DNA of 64,000 bases from Sisyra terminalis. Its lineage: Eukaryota > Arthropoda > Insecta > Neuroptera > Sisyridae. The stretch lies in NCBI GenBank assembly GCA_958496175.1, contig OY292278.1:23126001-23190000 (forward strand), read 5' to 3'. A program made the translations under genes and the position numbers. A model generated the notes under the pieces. It was not told the DNA's origin, did no database searches, and worked only from the letters and a program-made list of their open reading frames with translations. Positions 27,101 to 39,864 of this stretch are shown piece by piece (the first letter of the stretch is position 1; every line of letters begins with the position of its first letter).

Positions 27101-28954
27101 GTGCGTTGGAAAATTTATTTGCTCGGACAAATGAATAGGTGGCCATGAGATTCATGCATACACATTGAATTTACGCCATTTTCTATTGTGTGCAATTTCA
27201 AAACAACAATGTTGACAATTCGCGTAGGCACACCACTACATATATACAAACAAACCAAATAACCCCCCTCGGAGAGAGTTTAAAGGATAAATTTCTATTA
27301 GATAATGGCGAAAACGGGAGCTAGTCGGCAACGAGAAATGGGACACTCGAAAGGGACAATATAGATATTATACTATAGATCTATGGTTTTCGAGTAGGCT
27401 TTGCAAAACAACGGGGAGTCGGAGACAATCAAAGTGAAACAACCCCAACCCCAATCCAATAGAACAGAGCGAGAAACTCGAACGAGTCGCGAAAAGCTCT
27501 GAATTCACTTGTCAACCATTAATTTCAATGTAAAAACAAAGCTTGTGGAATTCTACTCAGTTGAGCTTTTGAGGTTATAGCATTCGGTTTGCTCGCCTTT
27601 TATTATTCAATTACAATCACGGATTCAAACATATAAAATAAAACCATGCAGAAAAAGAAAGCACATAATTCTTTGTTGAAATTGGACATTAATTCAACAT
27701 TTACACTACGAAGTAGCACCCAAAATGCGCCAACTATCTAATGAATAAGCAAAACTTGCTTTGTTTTGATTTTCATTTGTTTTAGAAGACCTCTCCGAGT
27801 TTCATGTTTTATACCAAAAAAACAGATGAAAAGTGATAACTGAACCAAAACTTTACCACAAATATTTAATAAATAAACAATAATTTAATAAATACTCTTT
27901 AAAACCCCCAATTTTAAAGACTTTACAAGTTGAATTTTCATTTGAATAAACTGATAAATTTGTATTACTTTAAAAACCCCAAATCAATCAATTCTTGAAC
28001 TGCCCTTGTTACGATTATAGCCTAATAAAACACGAACCCAATTTTCAATGAGGATCCACAGGAAAAATTTGAAATTTTTAAAGTCAATAATTCAATTATT
28101 AATGATTACAATGATTACAATGATTACAAATATTATCAATGATTACAAGCATACAACTTATGAGGTGAATTTCGAAGAATATTTTTGAAGCAATTTTGAA
28201 TTTTTTGGGTTTCATATTAACCCTTATATCTTCAAGAAATATGACCAAATTTTAATTGATAAGATAAATAGATAAATTTCAATACATATGAATAATTATA
28301 ACTTCTTAAAAAAAATCGGCGATTTCTATAAACGAAAACAAATAATTTTTAAAGTTTTTTCATAAGTATCATTTCCTTACCCCTTTCTTTTTATATATAG
28401 GGTTGATGAGATTTTGAAAAAAATATTCTGGTGTTTCTCCTATTGGCATCGATTTTTATTATACAAGGCTCCTTATTATTGTTTTGCTATTACAAGAAAA
28501 TAAGGAAACTGTTTTCTAAAAATCTCAGCTTTCTAAAAAAGCTGCAGTAAACTTTAAAAACCTTCTATTTCGCATGATGCTCACAATACTAGGAAACCTG
28601 GAAGTGATGACGAATCCCATATTTACTGGAAAAATCAGGAAATTTCGTAAGAAAAATGGAAATAATATTGTTCAAATTTTATATATTCAACAGTTTGAAG
28701 AGTTTTAACCAATCCCTTTCCTGATATTACGGTATCATATTGAAAAGATTTGTTCCCTTTGATTAAATTTTGAAAACACTTGTCCTTGAAAAAAATTATA
28801 AACCCAATTTGATTATGGGAAACGATAAAACCTATTTCAGTTTTTGGAAAAATTTGATTTTTGCTGTATAAACATTATATAAAGTTTATATTAGTCTAAT
28901 TTAGGAAATATAATATACAAATGTTGAGTATAAACAAAAATTTGAAAAAAGTCA
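24105..28954. other. unc-5 intron, no gene seen
   Basis: Words like TATGTGAATTCC recur near 24750-24800 and 25380-25450, suggesting an old repeat whose limits I cannot place. GC is slightly higher near 26900-27500. Confidence 0.35.
28101..28146 (+). repeat. Short tandem repeat AATGATTAC
   Basis: Three contiguous and one nearby copy of AATGATTAC. Confidence 0.8.
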
Positions 28955-29225
28955 AACAATATATATCAACGTATTATCCCAGATACGTTTTTCGATTGCC
29001 AAGCAAACTTCAACAGTGGTCATCAAGTACTATTTGATGAGTCATTACATAGCAATTACGGAGAGATCCAATACTAGTCGCTGAGCACCGATAAAATTTG
29101 CTTTGCAATAGGAATACGTATCAGGATCATGTTCAAATTTATGTTTATTGTTTAGTTTAAAAAATTATATATCATTAATTAGACTGCAATTTATTTTTTG
29201 TACCTTTTTGTAAAGTATAAATTGT
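28955..29225. mobile_element. Degenerate relative of the 20475 MITE
   Basis: Shares ACTGCAATTTATTTTTT-type end sequence and AGTTACGGAG-like words with the element at 20475. It carries one core on the minus strand (CTGTTGA, stem, CGAAAA, ACGTATCTGGG) near 28981-29020 and a more decayed one on the + strand near 29080-29125. Confidence 0.5.
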
Positions 29226-29754
29226 TCAGTCAAAAAATCTAATTTGAATATTTAGGTTTCAATTTAAAAAAAAATCGGAATTTCTTAGCTATCGTTGTCC
29301 TAATCAAAAGTATCAATGGGTCTTCAATCTTAAACTGATTATTTCCGAAATTTTGGACTTGCAAACGATTACAGTTCGATATTTAAAGAAAATTATTTAT
29401 TTATAGCAAAGAAAAACAAAAAAAAAGGTTTGATTACTCTATTGGCGTAAAAATATGAAAAATCAATTTGTAGCCTTTTCTCAATAGCTCCGGAAGTAAT
29501 GAGATATTTTCTTTAACTTTTCGCCCTTTTGCTCTAAAAATAGTCTAAATTTGATCCGGGAATTTTACAATAACATATCCGGAAAAGTAAGGGGATGTTA
29601 TTTTGCTAAATCACCACCGTGTGTCACTGATATGGAAAAATAATGAGGAAAATTTAAAAAGGCTGATATTTTTTTCATTTTTGAAAAGGTGATGTTGAGA
29701 ATTATTTATTGGATAGAGAGCATTTTTTTTATAATGACAAATTTGTATGAAAAT

Positions 29755-30245
29755 AGGCAAACGTATGTATGTCGGCAAAGGTCGAGAACAAAGATTGTAA
29801 ACACATACGTATGAGTGAAATACAATCATTGCTTTAAATTTGAACTAATTCTTGTTATGGTTTCAAGTGTCTTTTGATTTCATTGAATTGCCAATTTTTA
29901 CTATTTGTCAATTGTGGCAGTGTTGGGCTGTGAATATTTTACGGGTAGCTACTAGTATCATAAAAATAATAGATAAACGTACATTATATTTTATACGTAT
30001 ATTATATTTTATAAATGTTTCCTTGTCGGCAAAGATAGAACAATGATCATAAATTCATAGTTGTGAGTAAATACCAAAATTGTTGTGTCATTGTTTCAAC
30101 TGTCATTCTGATGTCATTCAATTAAAAATTTGTACTATTTGTTAAATGTATGTTTAGGCGTGAATATGGTGAATATTTTTCGATAAGTTATTTGTCAGTT
30201 GTATCAATGTTGGGCTGTGAATACTTCACGGGAAGTTATTTGTTA
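29755..30245 (+). mobile_element. Family 1 fragment D (internal cores only)
   Basis: Matches the second half of copy A from AGGCAAACGTA and carries successive cores near 29850-29955 and 30075-30240, each ending GGCTGTGAATA(T/C)TT(T/C)ACGGG. The TIRs are not seen, so it is a truncated or shorter derivative. Confidence 0.6.
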
Positions 30246-31481
30246 TATATTAATATCCTCGCACAGTTTCTGTAGGTCTGTGCTACAATATCTACTTTAA
30301 GGAGATTTATAATTCAAGAAGAGTTATAGTTGGCTGCAACAAAAAGTGATTTACTTCATTGTTGTAAATCTTCATAAAATCATAATTAAAAATAAAATGA
30401 ATGTATGTATACACTAGAAAATGTATTAACATCAGTATATATCTATATGGTGTATTTAAGTACAGTAGTTCTACACCTTCAAACCCCAATGATTGGAACT
30501 CCAAACAGAACCTACCGTTTATTTGATTTATGATTGAGATGTACGTATTTTTTTAACATGCTCTAATCAATTTATAAATACACAATATTTTTCTTTTAAT
30601 AAAAAAAGTACAATATATAAAGTTTTGTATATTTCATTCATTTATTAATGATTTTTTTTGGGATAAAATTGACTTTCGGCCATTGATTGATTCAATTAAG
30701 CTCAATTTAGTGCCATATGCGACGCATAAACGCATTTCAGCTTGCATCGAAATATGTTTAAAAAAATCTACGAATGGAAATTAATTTCGGACATTTCCCG
30801 AGTCCAATTAATTGAGATGACCGTCATTACATTTTACACGAAATAACAGCCATTAAAAGAGCCACCAGATATATATTTGAAAAAATAAGCTAATAAAATG
30901 TGTAAGACAGGGTTATTAAAACGTTGCAATGTCGAGAATAAATACGATTCCAGATGATTCTTTGTCTTTCTCAATCACAAGCTGCCCATGCTGATAGTGT
31001 CCTTTATTCGGATTTTAATATTCAAATAAAAAAGTTGTATGCCGTAAAAGTGTTCATTTTGTATCCATATTATTGGCCTTTTGTCTCACATAAATTTCAC
31101 CTGTGACGAAGCTTTACGGCACTATGTCTCCTTGCGTGTTTGACTAACCGTTGGTCGTTACTGTAACATTTTGCTTCCATAAAAATGTCGTGAATATCAT
31201 TGACAATTTACTTGACTCATTATTGAAAGTTATAGGGGATGAACAGAAAAAAACAACACAAAACAACGAAATAACAACACAAAACAAAAGATTTATTCCG
31301 AAACAAAATGTAAGCGTCGAATAAATTTTCTATTTACGGTCCTTTTCAGGATATAAATTTGAATCTCATAAAATCAAATTAAAAAAAGAAAAAAAAAACA
31401 TACTGAGGGTTGCAACATCCGCAATGTCTCGTTATTTTGTTGTGATTTAACGCGACTATGTCATATAGTGCTAGAGTTATA

Positions 31482-32371
31482 AAGGGTGTTTCAGTAAGAG
31501 CGCAAGATTTCAGAGTTCAATAAAACATGGTTTTCTGTAGCAAAGTATTGAAATATTTATTGATTTAGAAAATATACATTTGGGAATTATGTATGAAATA
31601 TTTTTTTTTAAATGACCGCCACGGCTTTGCTGGCAAATTTGTATACCCTTTTGAATTTAAATACATGTGGTGGTATTTCACTGATACAGCGTCTAATTTC
31701 GACTTTTAATGCTTCGATGGTTGCAGACTTATGGGCATAAACCTGTAACTTCAGATAATCCCACAGCCAGAAATCTAAAGGCATTAAATCGTAAGAGCGT
31801 GGAGGCCAATTTTGGTCACCCAATTGAGAAATGATACGACCAGAAGCAAACTCGTGCAAGATCATCAATTTTTGCGATATGGTATGTGGCACCGTCCTGC
31901 TGAAACCACATCTCAAAATCAATAGTTTCCAAATGAGACACAAGAAACTGTTATCATACCATGATAATGTTCGCCATTCACCGTTACTGCATTACCTTCT
32001 TCGTTTTCGAAGAAAAGCGGTCTAATTATTCCTCCAGACCATAATGCACATCATATAGTGACCCGTTGTGGATGCATTGCTTTCTGATGAATCATTCGTA
32101 GATTTTCTAAGTCCCTAATGCGACAGTTTTGCCAATTCACGAAGCCATTGAGGTGAAAATGGCCTCATTATTGCAAATGATTTTGTTTACAAAATCAGCA
32201 GGTTGCTCAAGGATCCAATTGGTGAATTCTATTAACTGTTCATGGTCTACTATTTCATGTTTACTAGCTTCCATCTGTCTACTTTCGATTTATCACGTCA
32301 TAATCATGTGACATTATGATTGCCAAACATGACGCGTAATTCAAATCTTGCGCTCTTATTGAAACACCCTT
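31482..32371 (-). mobile_element. Mariner-like element, decayed
   Basis: Inverted ends AAGGGTGTTTCAGTAAGAGC and GCTCTTATTGAAACACCCTT, with TA at both flanks, 890 bp, shorter than an intact mariner (about 1.3 kb). The interior encodes transposase remnants on the minus strand (separate entry). Confidence 0.85.
31608..32200 (-). pseudogene. Mariner-like transposase remnant
   Basis: Recognisable pieces in different frames: FVNWQNCRI near 32130, MIHQKAMHPQRVTI near 32070 (followed by a stop where Trp is expected), CALWSGGIIRPLFFENEEGN near 32010, WFQQDGAT near 31910 (second catalytic Asp), and NWPPRSYDLMPLDFWLWDYL near 31770 (third catalytic Asp region), then a C-terminal tail to 31608. At least one frameshift lies between WFQQDGAT and the PPRSYD segment, plus nonsense changes, so no active enzyme is made. 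Confidence 0.75.
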
Positions 32372-32699
32372 TAGCAAAAACGATGTTAGAAAAAGAATGG
32401 AATGATTGAAATGTATTCAAATTTATGAGTCGTAAATATTTTATTTTGTATTAAATGTAGTTTTAAACAAAATATTCAAACAAAAAAGTATCAAATGTTT
32501 GCATATTTAAATGTGGTTGATATTGCAAAAAAAATATTTCATAATGCGGTTAGGGAAACTGATGAAAAAGCTCAGCAATTCAACCACATTCAACTCTATT
32601 AATTGCATGAAATTTCATTACTGTTGAGTTGGCTGTGGAAATATCAACAAAATTGCCAACTTTGATATTATTGTCGATAAACAAATGATAGTCGCAATT

Positions 32700-33970
32700 T
32701 GGCGTCCCTCTGCAATTGAGAATTAAGACATATCGATGAATAGGAGTCATTCCGCTTTTCCTGGCCTTGTAACTAGGGTGGTTTTCACGGGAGTGGTATG
32801 AGAGGGATGATGAGATGTTTTCGGGTAAACATTCGTCAGCATGACAGCCGTGGTGATGTCCGTTTAACATTGAGACGAGTCACTTCGACATTTCTAAGGG
32901 ATGATGGGAGCAATGACGCGCAACAGAGCAGGGTTGAATCTTTTCTTTTGACAGGAAAAAAAATTCGCCTAGCCATTATCTTACCATGACTCATCACTCG
33001 AAAAGTTTTCTCAAACTTTTTCCAAATTTTATTTGTTGGAACCATAAAATATTAATAGCAATAAAATTTTCACCCTCTTCGTATAGTTCTTCTCTTTTTT
33101 ACTGTTTATGTATTGTCTAGAAAATTCCCATTCTCATGCAACGTCTTCATCGGTCTTGAATGCATCATTTTCGCCACCCATACTCCACTTCATTCCCCAC
33201 GCTCCTGGCCTGGTCCCATTCGATTTTATAAATGTATATGTGTGCAACATTAACAATACAATACAATAACAACCCTCAGAATCGTAGTCATATTTCTTAA
33301 GGGATGCTTTTCTACAGTTTTGAGCAAGATGCGTCTTCCTCTTCTTTCAAGGCAACGAGCGGAATTCTCAACCCCCGACCTGGCATCCCCCCACATATAT
33401 GTTTGTAGATATTTGTATGAAATATTCCACGTCTTATTTTTAGATGAAAGGGATCAGTCGGGGAAGAGCGATGAGGATATTCATGGTTTTGGAAAGGCGA
33501 AGGGAGGTGGGTGACGTTGTCGTTAGTATCACCAACATAGAGAATGTAGCTTTGGTGGATATGGGGGATGTTTATGTCATTCATGAGGAGGTTGAGTTGG
33601 CGTTGAAATTTTGTGCGAAGGACTGTGTCGCTATTTGAATGCAAGAAGGGTGGCTGAAGTGACGGCCATGTTATCTATGTTTCGTTCATGTCAATAATTT
33701 TGAATTGAATCATTGCGTTATTTTGATTTGTCATCCCCGAGGATGATAACTTACTGTTTACAAAATTCTTTTGGAATCCTTACTTTTTATTCACTTGGGA
33801 AAAGGCTTGAAATAGCTCGAGTTTTCCACTCTAGTAATTGCAATAGGCTCAGGAATTGTGCGATTTTTTTCCAGTTGTTGCATTTATCGTTGTCATCAAC
33901 GCGTGTCATTCATCCCCTAACGGCTCGGGGGATGAATCGCGCTCGGATATTATTGCCACGCGACAAATGA
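32700..33970. other. GC-richer island inside the unc-5 intron
   Basis: Several overlapping open frames of 60-110 codons on both strands reflect a lower stop density from higher GC, not a recognisable protein. Words such as GGGATGA and TCATCCC recur. A candidate conserved non-coding block. Confidence 0.25.
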
Positions 33971-34734
33971 AATGTTGACATTTAATTTTCTATAGTTGCG
34001 GAATATCATGATATCATATAGTTTATTGTTGCAACCTATCATGAAGGCTCAACAACGAAGACGGACAATAGACCTGTCTCTATTCATCCCTTACAAAACA
34101 AACAAAAAACGCAACGGGTTAGACAACGTCAAGAAATATTAATCTAAGATTTTCCGCTTTTCCACATTCCTTCCTTTTTTCTGCCCTCATATATCATTTG
34201 ATAAATGCTCCCACACTGCTAATTTTTTGTTGTACAACAAACAATTGATTCAATATAATCCACCACAGACGCCTATTCTATCTTATTTTCTTACGTACAT
34301 TTTTTGTTCTTGTTTTGTCTTAAATACGAAATACTTCAATGAATTCCTGACGAAACAATGGAAACTTAAAACAAGTGACGGTCTGCATCTTTTGTTTCCA
34401 ATTTTTAGTATATAATTAATTAGCTATTTTGACAATGTATTTTAATGGATATTCCTTCCAGAGCAGAAAATTTAAAGCAACCCTGTTTTTTTTCTATGTA
34501 GAACTTGAACGGGAAAACAATTAACTAGGAATAGATTAACCAAAAGCATTGACAAGCTTTGGAAGGTTATTGATTTAGTCAGTTACATAGGTACCACGAT
34601 TTAAATTAATCACACTTTTTAGAGATACTATAAAAAGTAACAAATATAAATGATATTTAAAATTATGTAAAAAAGTACAAATATTATTGACTATTCATTT
34701 ACTAAGACTAAGACTTACTAGGACAATTTTTGGT

Positions 34735-34860
34735 CACTTAAATTGATTAAGCGACTCTAGAGTTTTAAAAATGATGTAAACTGGGAATGACTAAAGATTT
34801 GCCCGTAACAAAATAATCATTCCTTTTCTGAAAGCTCACCTTGACCACTCGTTTACCAAT
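34735..34860 (-). mobile_element. Degenerate SINE-like copy 3
   Basis: The minus strand reads AACGAGTGGTCAAGGTGAGC (A-box-like), then after a diverged B-box region AACTCTAGAGTCGCTTAA, resembling the body of copies 1 and 2. The B box itself is not recognisable. Confidence 0.35.
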
Positions 34861-35649
34861 TGGCTTCTTAATTTAGGAATTTTACATATTATAATTCCAT
34901 TCCACGTAATTCATTAAAAAAATAATTATAACAATGAGTGACGTCAGCTAGTCATGCCACTGATGTAACTTTCTAATTACAAAATTAAATAATTCAACAG
35001 CGAATTCATAATGGCCTTAACTGCTACTTAAGCAACTAATATCAAACTTTAAATGACATCTTTTTTTTTCTACAGTTTTTGTTATGAAAATCTTTTGATA
35101 TTTCTCTGTGAATGGTACTCATAATCTAATACATCTACTTCCCTCCTTCTTATCCTTTTTAACACTAAATACATAACAGTGTCTATCCACTTTGCGTATA
35201 CAACTTGCAATAAAAAGTTTTAATGAATCTTCTACAAAACAACACTATAAACTGTGAAAAAATTCGGACTCAGTAGTTACTAGTTTTTATTTCTATTTCC
35301 TATACTAAACACGAAAATGATCTTTTAGCTCTCATTTTTAAGATACAGTGACAAATCCAACATATTATATTTAAATCTTAGGTTCAAACAAATATCGTAA
35401 ATATCAGTTCGGTCTCCTGAATTTGTTAGTTACCTAGCCAGAATCGTCGTTGAACCCTAAATTCGAGATACTGTTAAAGATACTGGATTTGATTTCTCAG
35501 GGAAAAAAAGAATCTTGGATGACTTTTAAGAGAGTCATCCATGGATTTATAGTTAGAATTGTTTCAATTTTTCTGTTTCTTAAGTTTTTTTGATGTTTTG
35601 TTTAAGTAAAAATTGAGTCATAGCCTTAGATCAAAAAGAGCACAGTCTT

Positions 35650-36051
35650 AGCAACTCTTAAAATGTTATTTACAGAAGGCAGTGCTACTGAGCTTAAATA
35701 AAGTGTTTTTATATTAACTTGATTTCCCAATTACTTGTGGAAGAATTCTGGAATATTATTAGATTCATAAAATCTTATCATTTGATACTCTACATGATCT
35801 TTTTGCTACTTTTGAAAGTAAACAAATAAATAAAAGAAAATAAATTTATTAATTATTTATATTGTTTTACTTATTTACTTTCTTTCAAATGAAGCAAAAA
35901 ACTTTTAGAAGTATCGAATGTTAAGATTTAATGAATCTAATAGTACTCCAGAGTTCTTCCGCAAGTAATTGGGAAATCAAGTTAATATTAAAACACTGCT
36001 ATTTATGGTCAGTGGCACTGTCTTGTGTAAATAACATTTTAAAAATTGCTT
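35650..36051. repeat. Fold-back element, arms about 190 bp
   Basis: The left arm AGCAACTCTTAAAATGTTAT ... TTAACTTGATTTCCCAATTA and the right arm TAATTGGGAAATCAAGTTAA ... ATAACATTTTAAAAATTGCT are inverted with scattered mismatches, meeting near 35850-35860. Short open frames in the arms are not coding. Confidence 0.78.
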
Positions 36052-39000
36052 GGATTGAACTTATCAGAAGAAGGTTTGTCTGGTTCAGAACAACTTTAAA
36101 CTCTCATCTAATGCTTGATCAAATTTTTGATATATTCTCTAAAAATAAATAGCTCTTCCCTTTTGTTGCAACAATATTTTGTTTTTACCCAAAGTGTATC
36201 TCTACATGCTTGTCATCATTGACATTGTAATCAGATCTGTTTTAGTTGTCCCCTGAATTCGGCTCGGTTTTTGAGGTTTTGTCGCCGAACGAATTTGTTT
36301 GGGGCTAAAATTGACTTTGAGTCATTTGAAAAGCCAGACAAAAACAATGTTGAAATCCGATGCAAGGCAAATACGCGCGTGTGCCGCACAAAGGGCACGA
36401 CAACGATGTCGTCGCATCAATTTCGCCACCACCGCCGCCACCGGAACTAGTTTTGATTAGGGGGATGGATGATGGAATAGAAAATAGCAGCGCTTAATGC
36501 AGATGCATTTCACGAACGGGATGAAAGACAAGGGATGATTTAATTTACATTAGACTGCACCACATTCGTCATCATTACCTACAAAACCAACATAAACCAA
36601 TCAGCATATTTAAAACTCCCCACATTTCCATTCTAGTTTTCCTTTTTTTAAAATTTATTGATTTCTTGTCATTTAATTACATTGACACAACAAATGCGAA
36701 TCTCTCAAATTGCTGGCGCCCCCCTTAAAATTGATATAGTATTAAATAACACTTGATAATGTCCCTCGATTCATCCCCTATTTGTATGTTATGTTAAAAC
36801 GTTGAAGGACACATTGTGCAAAATTCATTGCAAAGACACAATACTGTAACATTGGGGGTGATTACATCTCGATCTATCGCATATATCTATTAGATTTAAA
36901 GCACGAAACCAACCCTTAAATTTGCACTATTACAACCCCCTACTAAAGTCACGTTCTGGGTATTGTATTCCCTTAATGCATGCGTGAAATAAATACCACT
37001 CAATAAACATTCAATTAAATATTTTTAACGCCAGATTATAAATCTTGAGACAAGAAGCAAAAGAAATCCGTCAAGTTCCAGAGGGGCGAATTAATTCATT
37101 ACAATTTTAAGAATCTCATTATTTAATTAAATCCACAAAAAAAAAATAGACGAGTAAAAACTTGAAATCATTGGGGGATTTCTTGGATAGAATCACGAAA
37201 AACACATCTATAATATTTTTCTCCAGACCGATCCAAGGATTATGAATAATTCCAATGCAAATATTCAATTTCATGTAACGAGTTTTCCCGTTCTCTATTT
37301 ATATACCTACATATAGTGACGGGAAGCACTTCTTTTATCCTGCGAATTGTCGGGAATGTTGCATCCATTCCCGTCGGAATACTCACTCTTTTTCTCTATT
37401 AAATATGTACAGGATGATCATCGTTTGAGCCGAGCTTGAGCCGCGATTGAAATAAATGAATTTTTCTTGGCAAAAAAATGTATTTCAAACGCAAAGTAAT
37501 AATTAAAAGATAAGACTGATTTATAAAGTTGAGGTGGATGCTTTGATGTAATCACAAGCACTCGATGGTCGATTGGAAATAACGAATTTTGATCGGGATA
37601 CCTTGGGACATGATGAGGGAGTCGGGATTCGACTCCCCGCGGATGATATTTTTAACTTCCTGGTGTTACACAACATAGAAGTCGTATTGTCTGACTCAAG
37701 TTTCAGCTCCAACTTGGCCAATTCTATCCAATCAGTTGTCTTGATGGTAAAAGTATACCAAAGTCCATCAATCTAAAGAAAGATTTCTAGATTTAAAAAA
37801 TAAAATATGTAATAAGTTTGCTTAAAAGTTTTTGCTTTTGCTTTCGGTTTCTTTCTAATGACATCTACTGTCCTTGCACTAAATAATGATCCCCTTGGGG
37901 TACAAACTAAATACATCTTTAATAACAAGCTCCAATGACTGTAATAGAAATAAGTAATCAAAAGTACAGACCGAAAAATGCAAACGTAATAACCACTATT
38001 GAAATATTTACCAATATAATAATTGGTAAAAGTATGTTATTTGTATGCATATCGACAAAAAAAGAGAACAAAGATTACAAACACATACATGAGAATGAAA
38101 TGCAATCATTGTCTTAAATTTAAACTAAGTGATTGTTGTTTCAATTGCCATTTTGATTTCATTCAATTGTCAATGTTCACCAATGTGTCAGTGTTGCGCT
38201 GTGAATACTTCACGGGAAGTTACTGATATACTAAATTAATGATTAAATGTATAATTTTACTAACTTATGACACCGCACTAAGAAGCATTAAGAATATCTA
38301 TTGCTTTCAATCGAAAGTTTCAGTTTTATAAAGATTCAATTGCAGAAATTTTAAAAAATTAGAATGAAAATGATTTGAAATAAGATTTTGGGAAAAACAT
38401 CTATTTATTTATATAAGAGTCTTATCAATTTAATGTCGTAAAGACGAGACAAAGAATTTGGTTTCGATATTGAAACTATTTCACTTTTCTATTTTTTATT
38501 TTACTGTAAGGTGAAGTATCCCGATGGAATGACAATCATTGGTGTAAAATAGGATCTTCTTTGGAATATCTTTGAAGCAATGGTTTTTATTTCTACTGTT
38601 CTACAAATTTTACATATTACTGTTTCTCTTTCTATTACCCGAAAATAAATGGCGCTTTTCATTGTTTTTATTAGTAATAAAATGGTGAAATAATCAAAAT
38701 TCACGAATTCTCACGATACTTTATATCAGGTAGTGCTACTCTTCCCATATAGTTCTATTAGTCGTAATTGTGACTAAAATCAATACTATTTTGACATTTA
38801 GGATGTTTTCCGGGATATACTTAAACTACTGTATTGTACTCAAAACGTCATAGTCCGACATTCTATAGTGAGTAGCTTTATTGGCGATACTAACAGTTTT
38901 ATCAGAATATATGGAAACAGCTCCGCAATATTCTGAATGATGTCACCCAATACAGTATCAACAGTGTATTTCGAAAGACATTGATGATACTTTGTACTAG

Positions 39001-39591
39001 GTATTGCGGAGTGGTAAAAAAAATGGATCCTCTAGACTCTAGAAGTCTATAGACCTCTACCCAAAAAATTTTCACAATTTCCTAAGAAGAAAAGCAATTA
39101 TAATTGTATATTCGCTATAATAGCATAATACGAATTGCATTCATTGAGCTGTATGACTAGAGTGAATTGGGGCATAAATATATTAAAAATATCATGAATA
39201 CAATTAAACCCTCAATTTCCTACTTTTTTTTTTAAAAAAGCGCTCTCTCGTGGTCGTCTATGGAATTATGTCGCTCTACTCTATATGCTGACTGAGAGGA
39301 GGCAGAATATATTTTGTACAAATATGCTGTGGAAGGGGGACGACCATTCGGCAAATTGAAGGAAAATAAGAATTTAAATCTCTCAATTGCTTGTATCTGT
39401 ACTTCGTGCTTTTTACAATGTATTAGGGTCTGGTAAGAAAAATAAATATTCGCCTTTGGCTTCAAAGTTTTCAGCTTCCCAAAAAATATTCAAGTTGTAT
39501 TGTATGTTTGCTATAGTAAAAGATATGAGTAGCATTACCTCAAATATTGTATTCTGACTACTAAAAAAACATGATTATCTTGAAATAACGT
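36052..39591. other. unc-5 intron downstream of the nested gene's 3' end
   Basis: Apart from family 1 fragment E, no gene or element was recognised. The 77-codon minus frame at 39232 follows the nested gene but does not resemble a synaptojanin tail. Confidence 0.35.
38020..38228 (+). mobile_element. Family 1 fragment E (single core)
   Basis: Runs from a CATATCGACAAA segment through CATTTTGATTTCATTCAATT to GCTGTGAATACTTCACGGGA. It is one core unit of the family at 948/5619/60651, without terminal repeats. Confidence 0.6.
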
Positions 39592-39864
39592 CTATTTGTA
39601 CTTACAAAATTTATCAAAACTTACTAGAATTTTTTTGGAATTCGCCAAGGTCATTGCTGTATCCAAGTCTTTCAACGTCGCCAAAATTGAGTTTTCCTCA
39701 AATCTGATTATAGTTGCAACACCAAAACTATTCAATGCCTCAATAATACTGTTCACGATTTCCGTTTTAGTTATATTAACTTGATTGGCGCATCGAGTTA
39801 AATCCTGTTCGATTCGTACAGTCGCATTACAAGGTCCAGCTTTTTCAACTACACTGGTGTAAAC
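39592..39864 (-). CDS. Synj-like: Synaptojanin-like exon 8 (RRM-like DUF1866 domain and stop)
   Basis: Acceptor CCTTTCCAG. It reads VYTSVVEKAGPCNATVRIEQ, then NSIIEALNSFGVATIIRFEE and NSILATLKDLDTAMTLANSK, matching the RRM-like domain that follows the phosphatase in synaptojanins. It ends KKILVSFDKFCKYK at TAG, roughly where the family's last beta strand ends, so the proline-rich tail is missing. A GTAAGT within the ILVSF codons could be an alternative donor to an unseen exon, but no convincing downstream exon was found. Confidence 0.82.
   Translation of the reverse strand, partial: VYTSVVEKAGPCNATVRIEQDLTRCANQVNITKTEIVNSIIEALNSFGVATIIRFEENSILATLKDLDTAMTLANSKKILVSFDKFCKYK

Noticed and set aside
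33312..33644. 110-codon minus-strand frame overlapped by two + strand frames
   Set aside because: Overlapping frames on both strands in a GC-richer block; no family resemblance.
39232..39465. 77-codon minus-strand frame as a further synaptojanin-like exon
   Set aside because: No good acceptor in phase, and the sequence is not proline-rich or otherwise like a synaptojanin tail.
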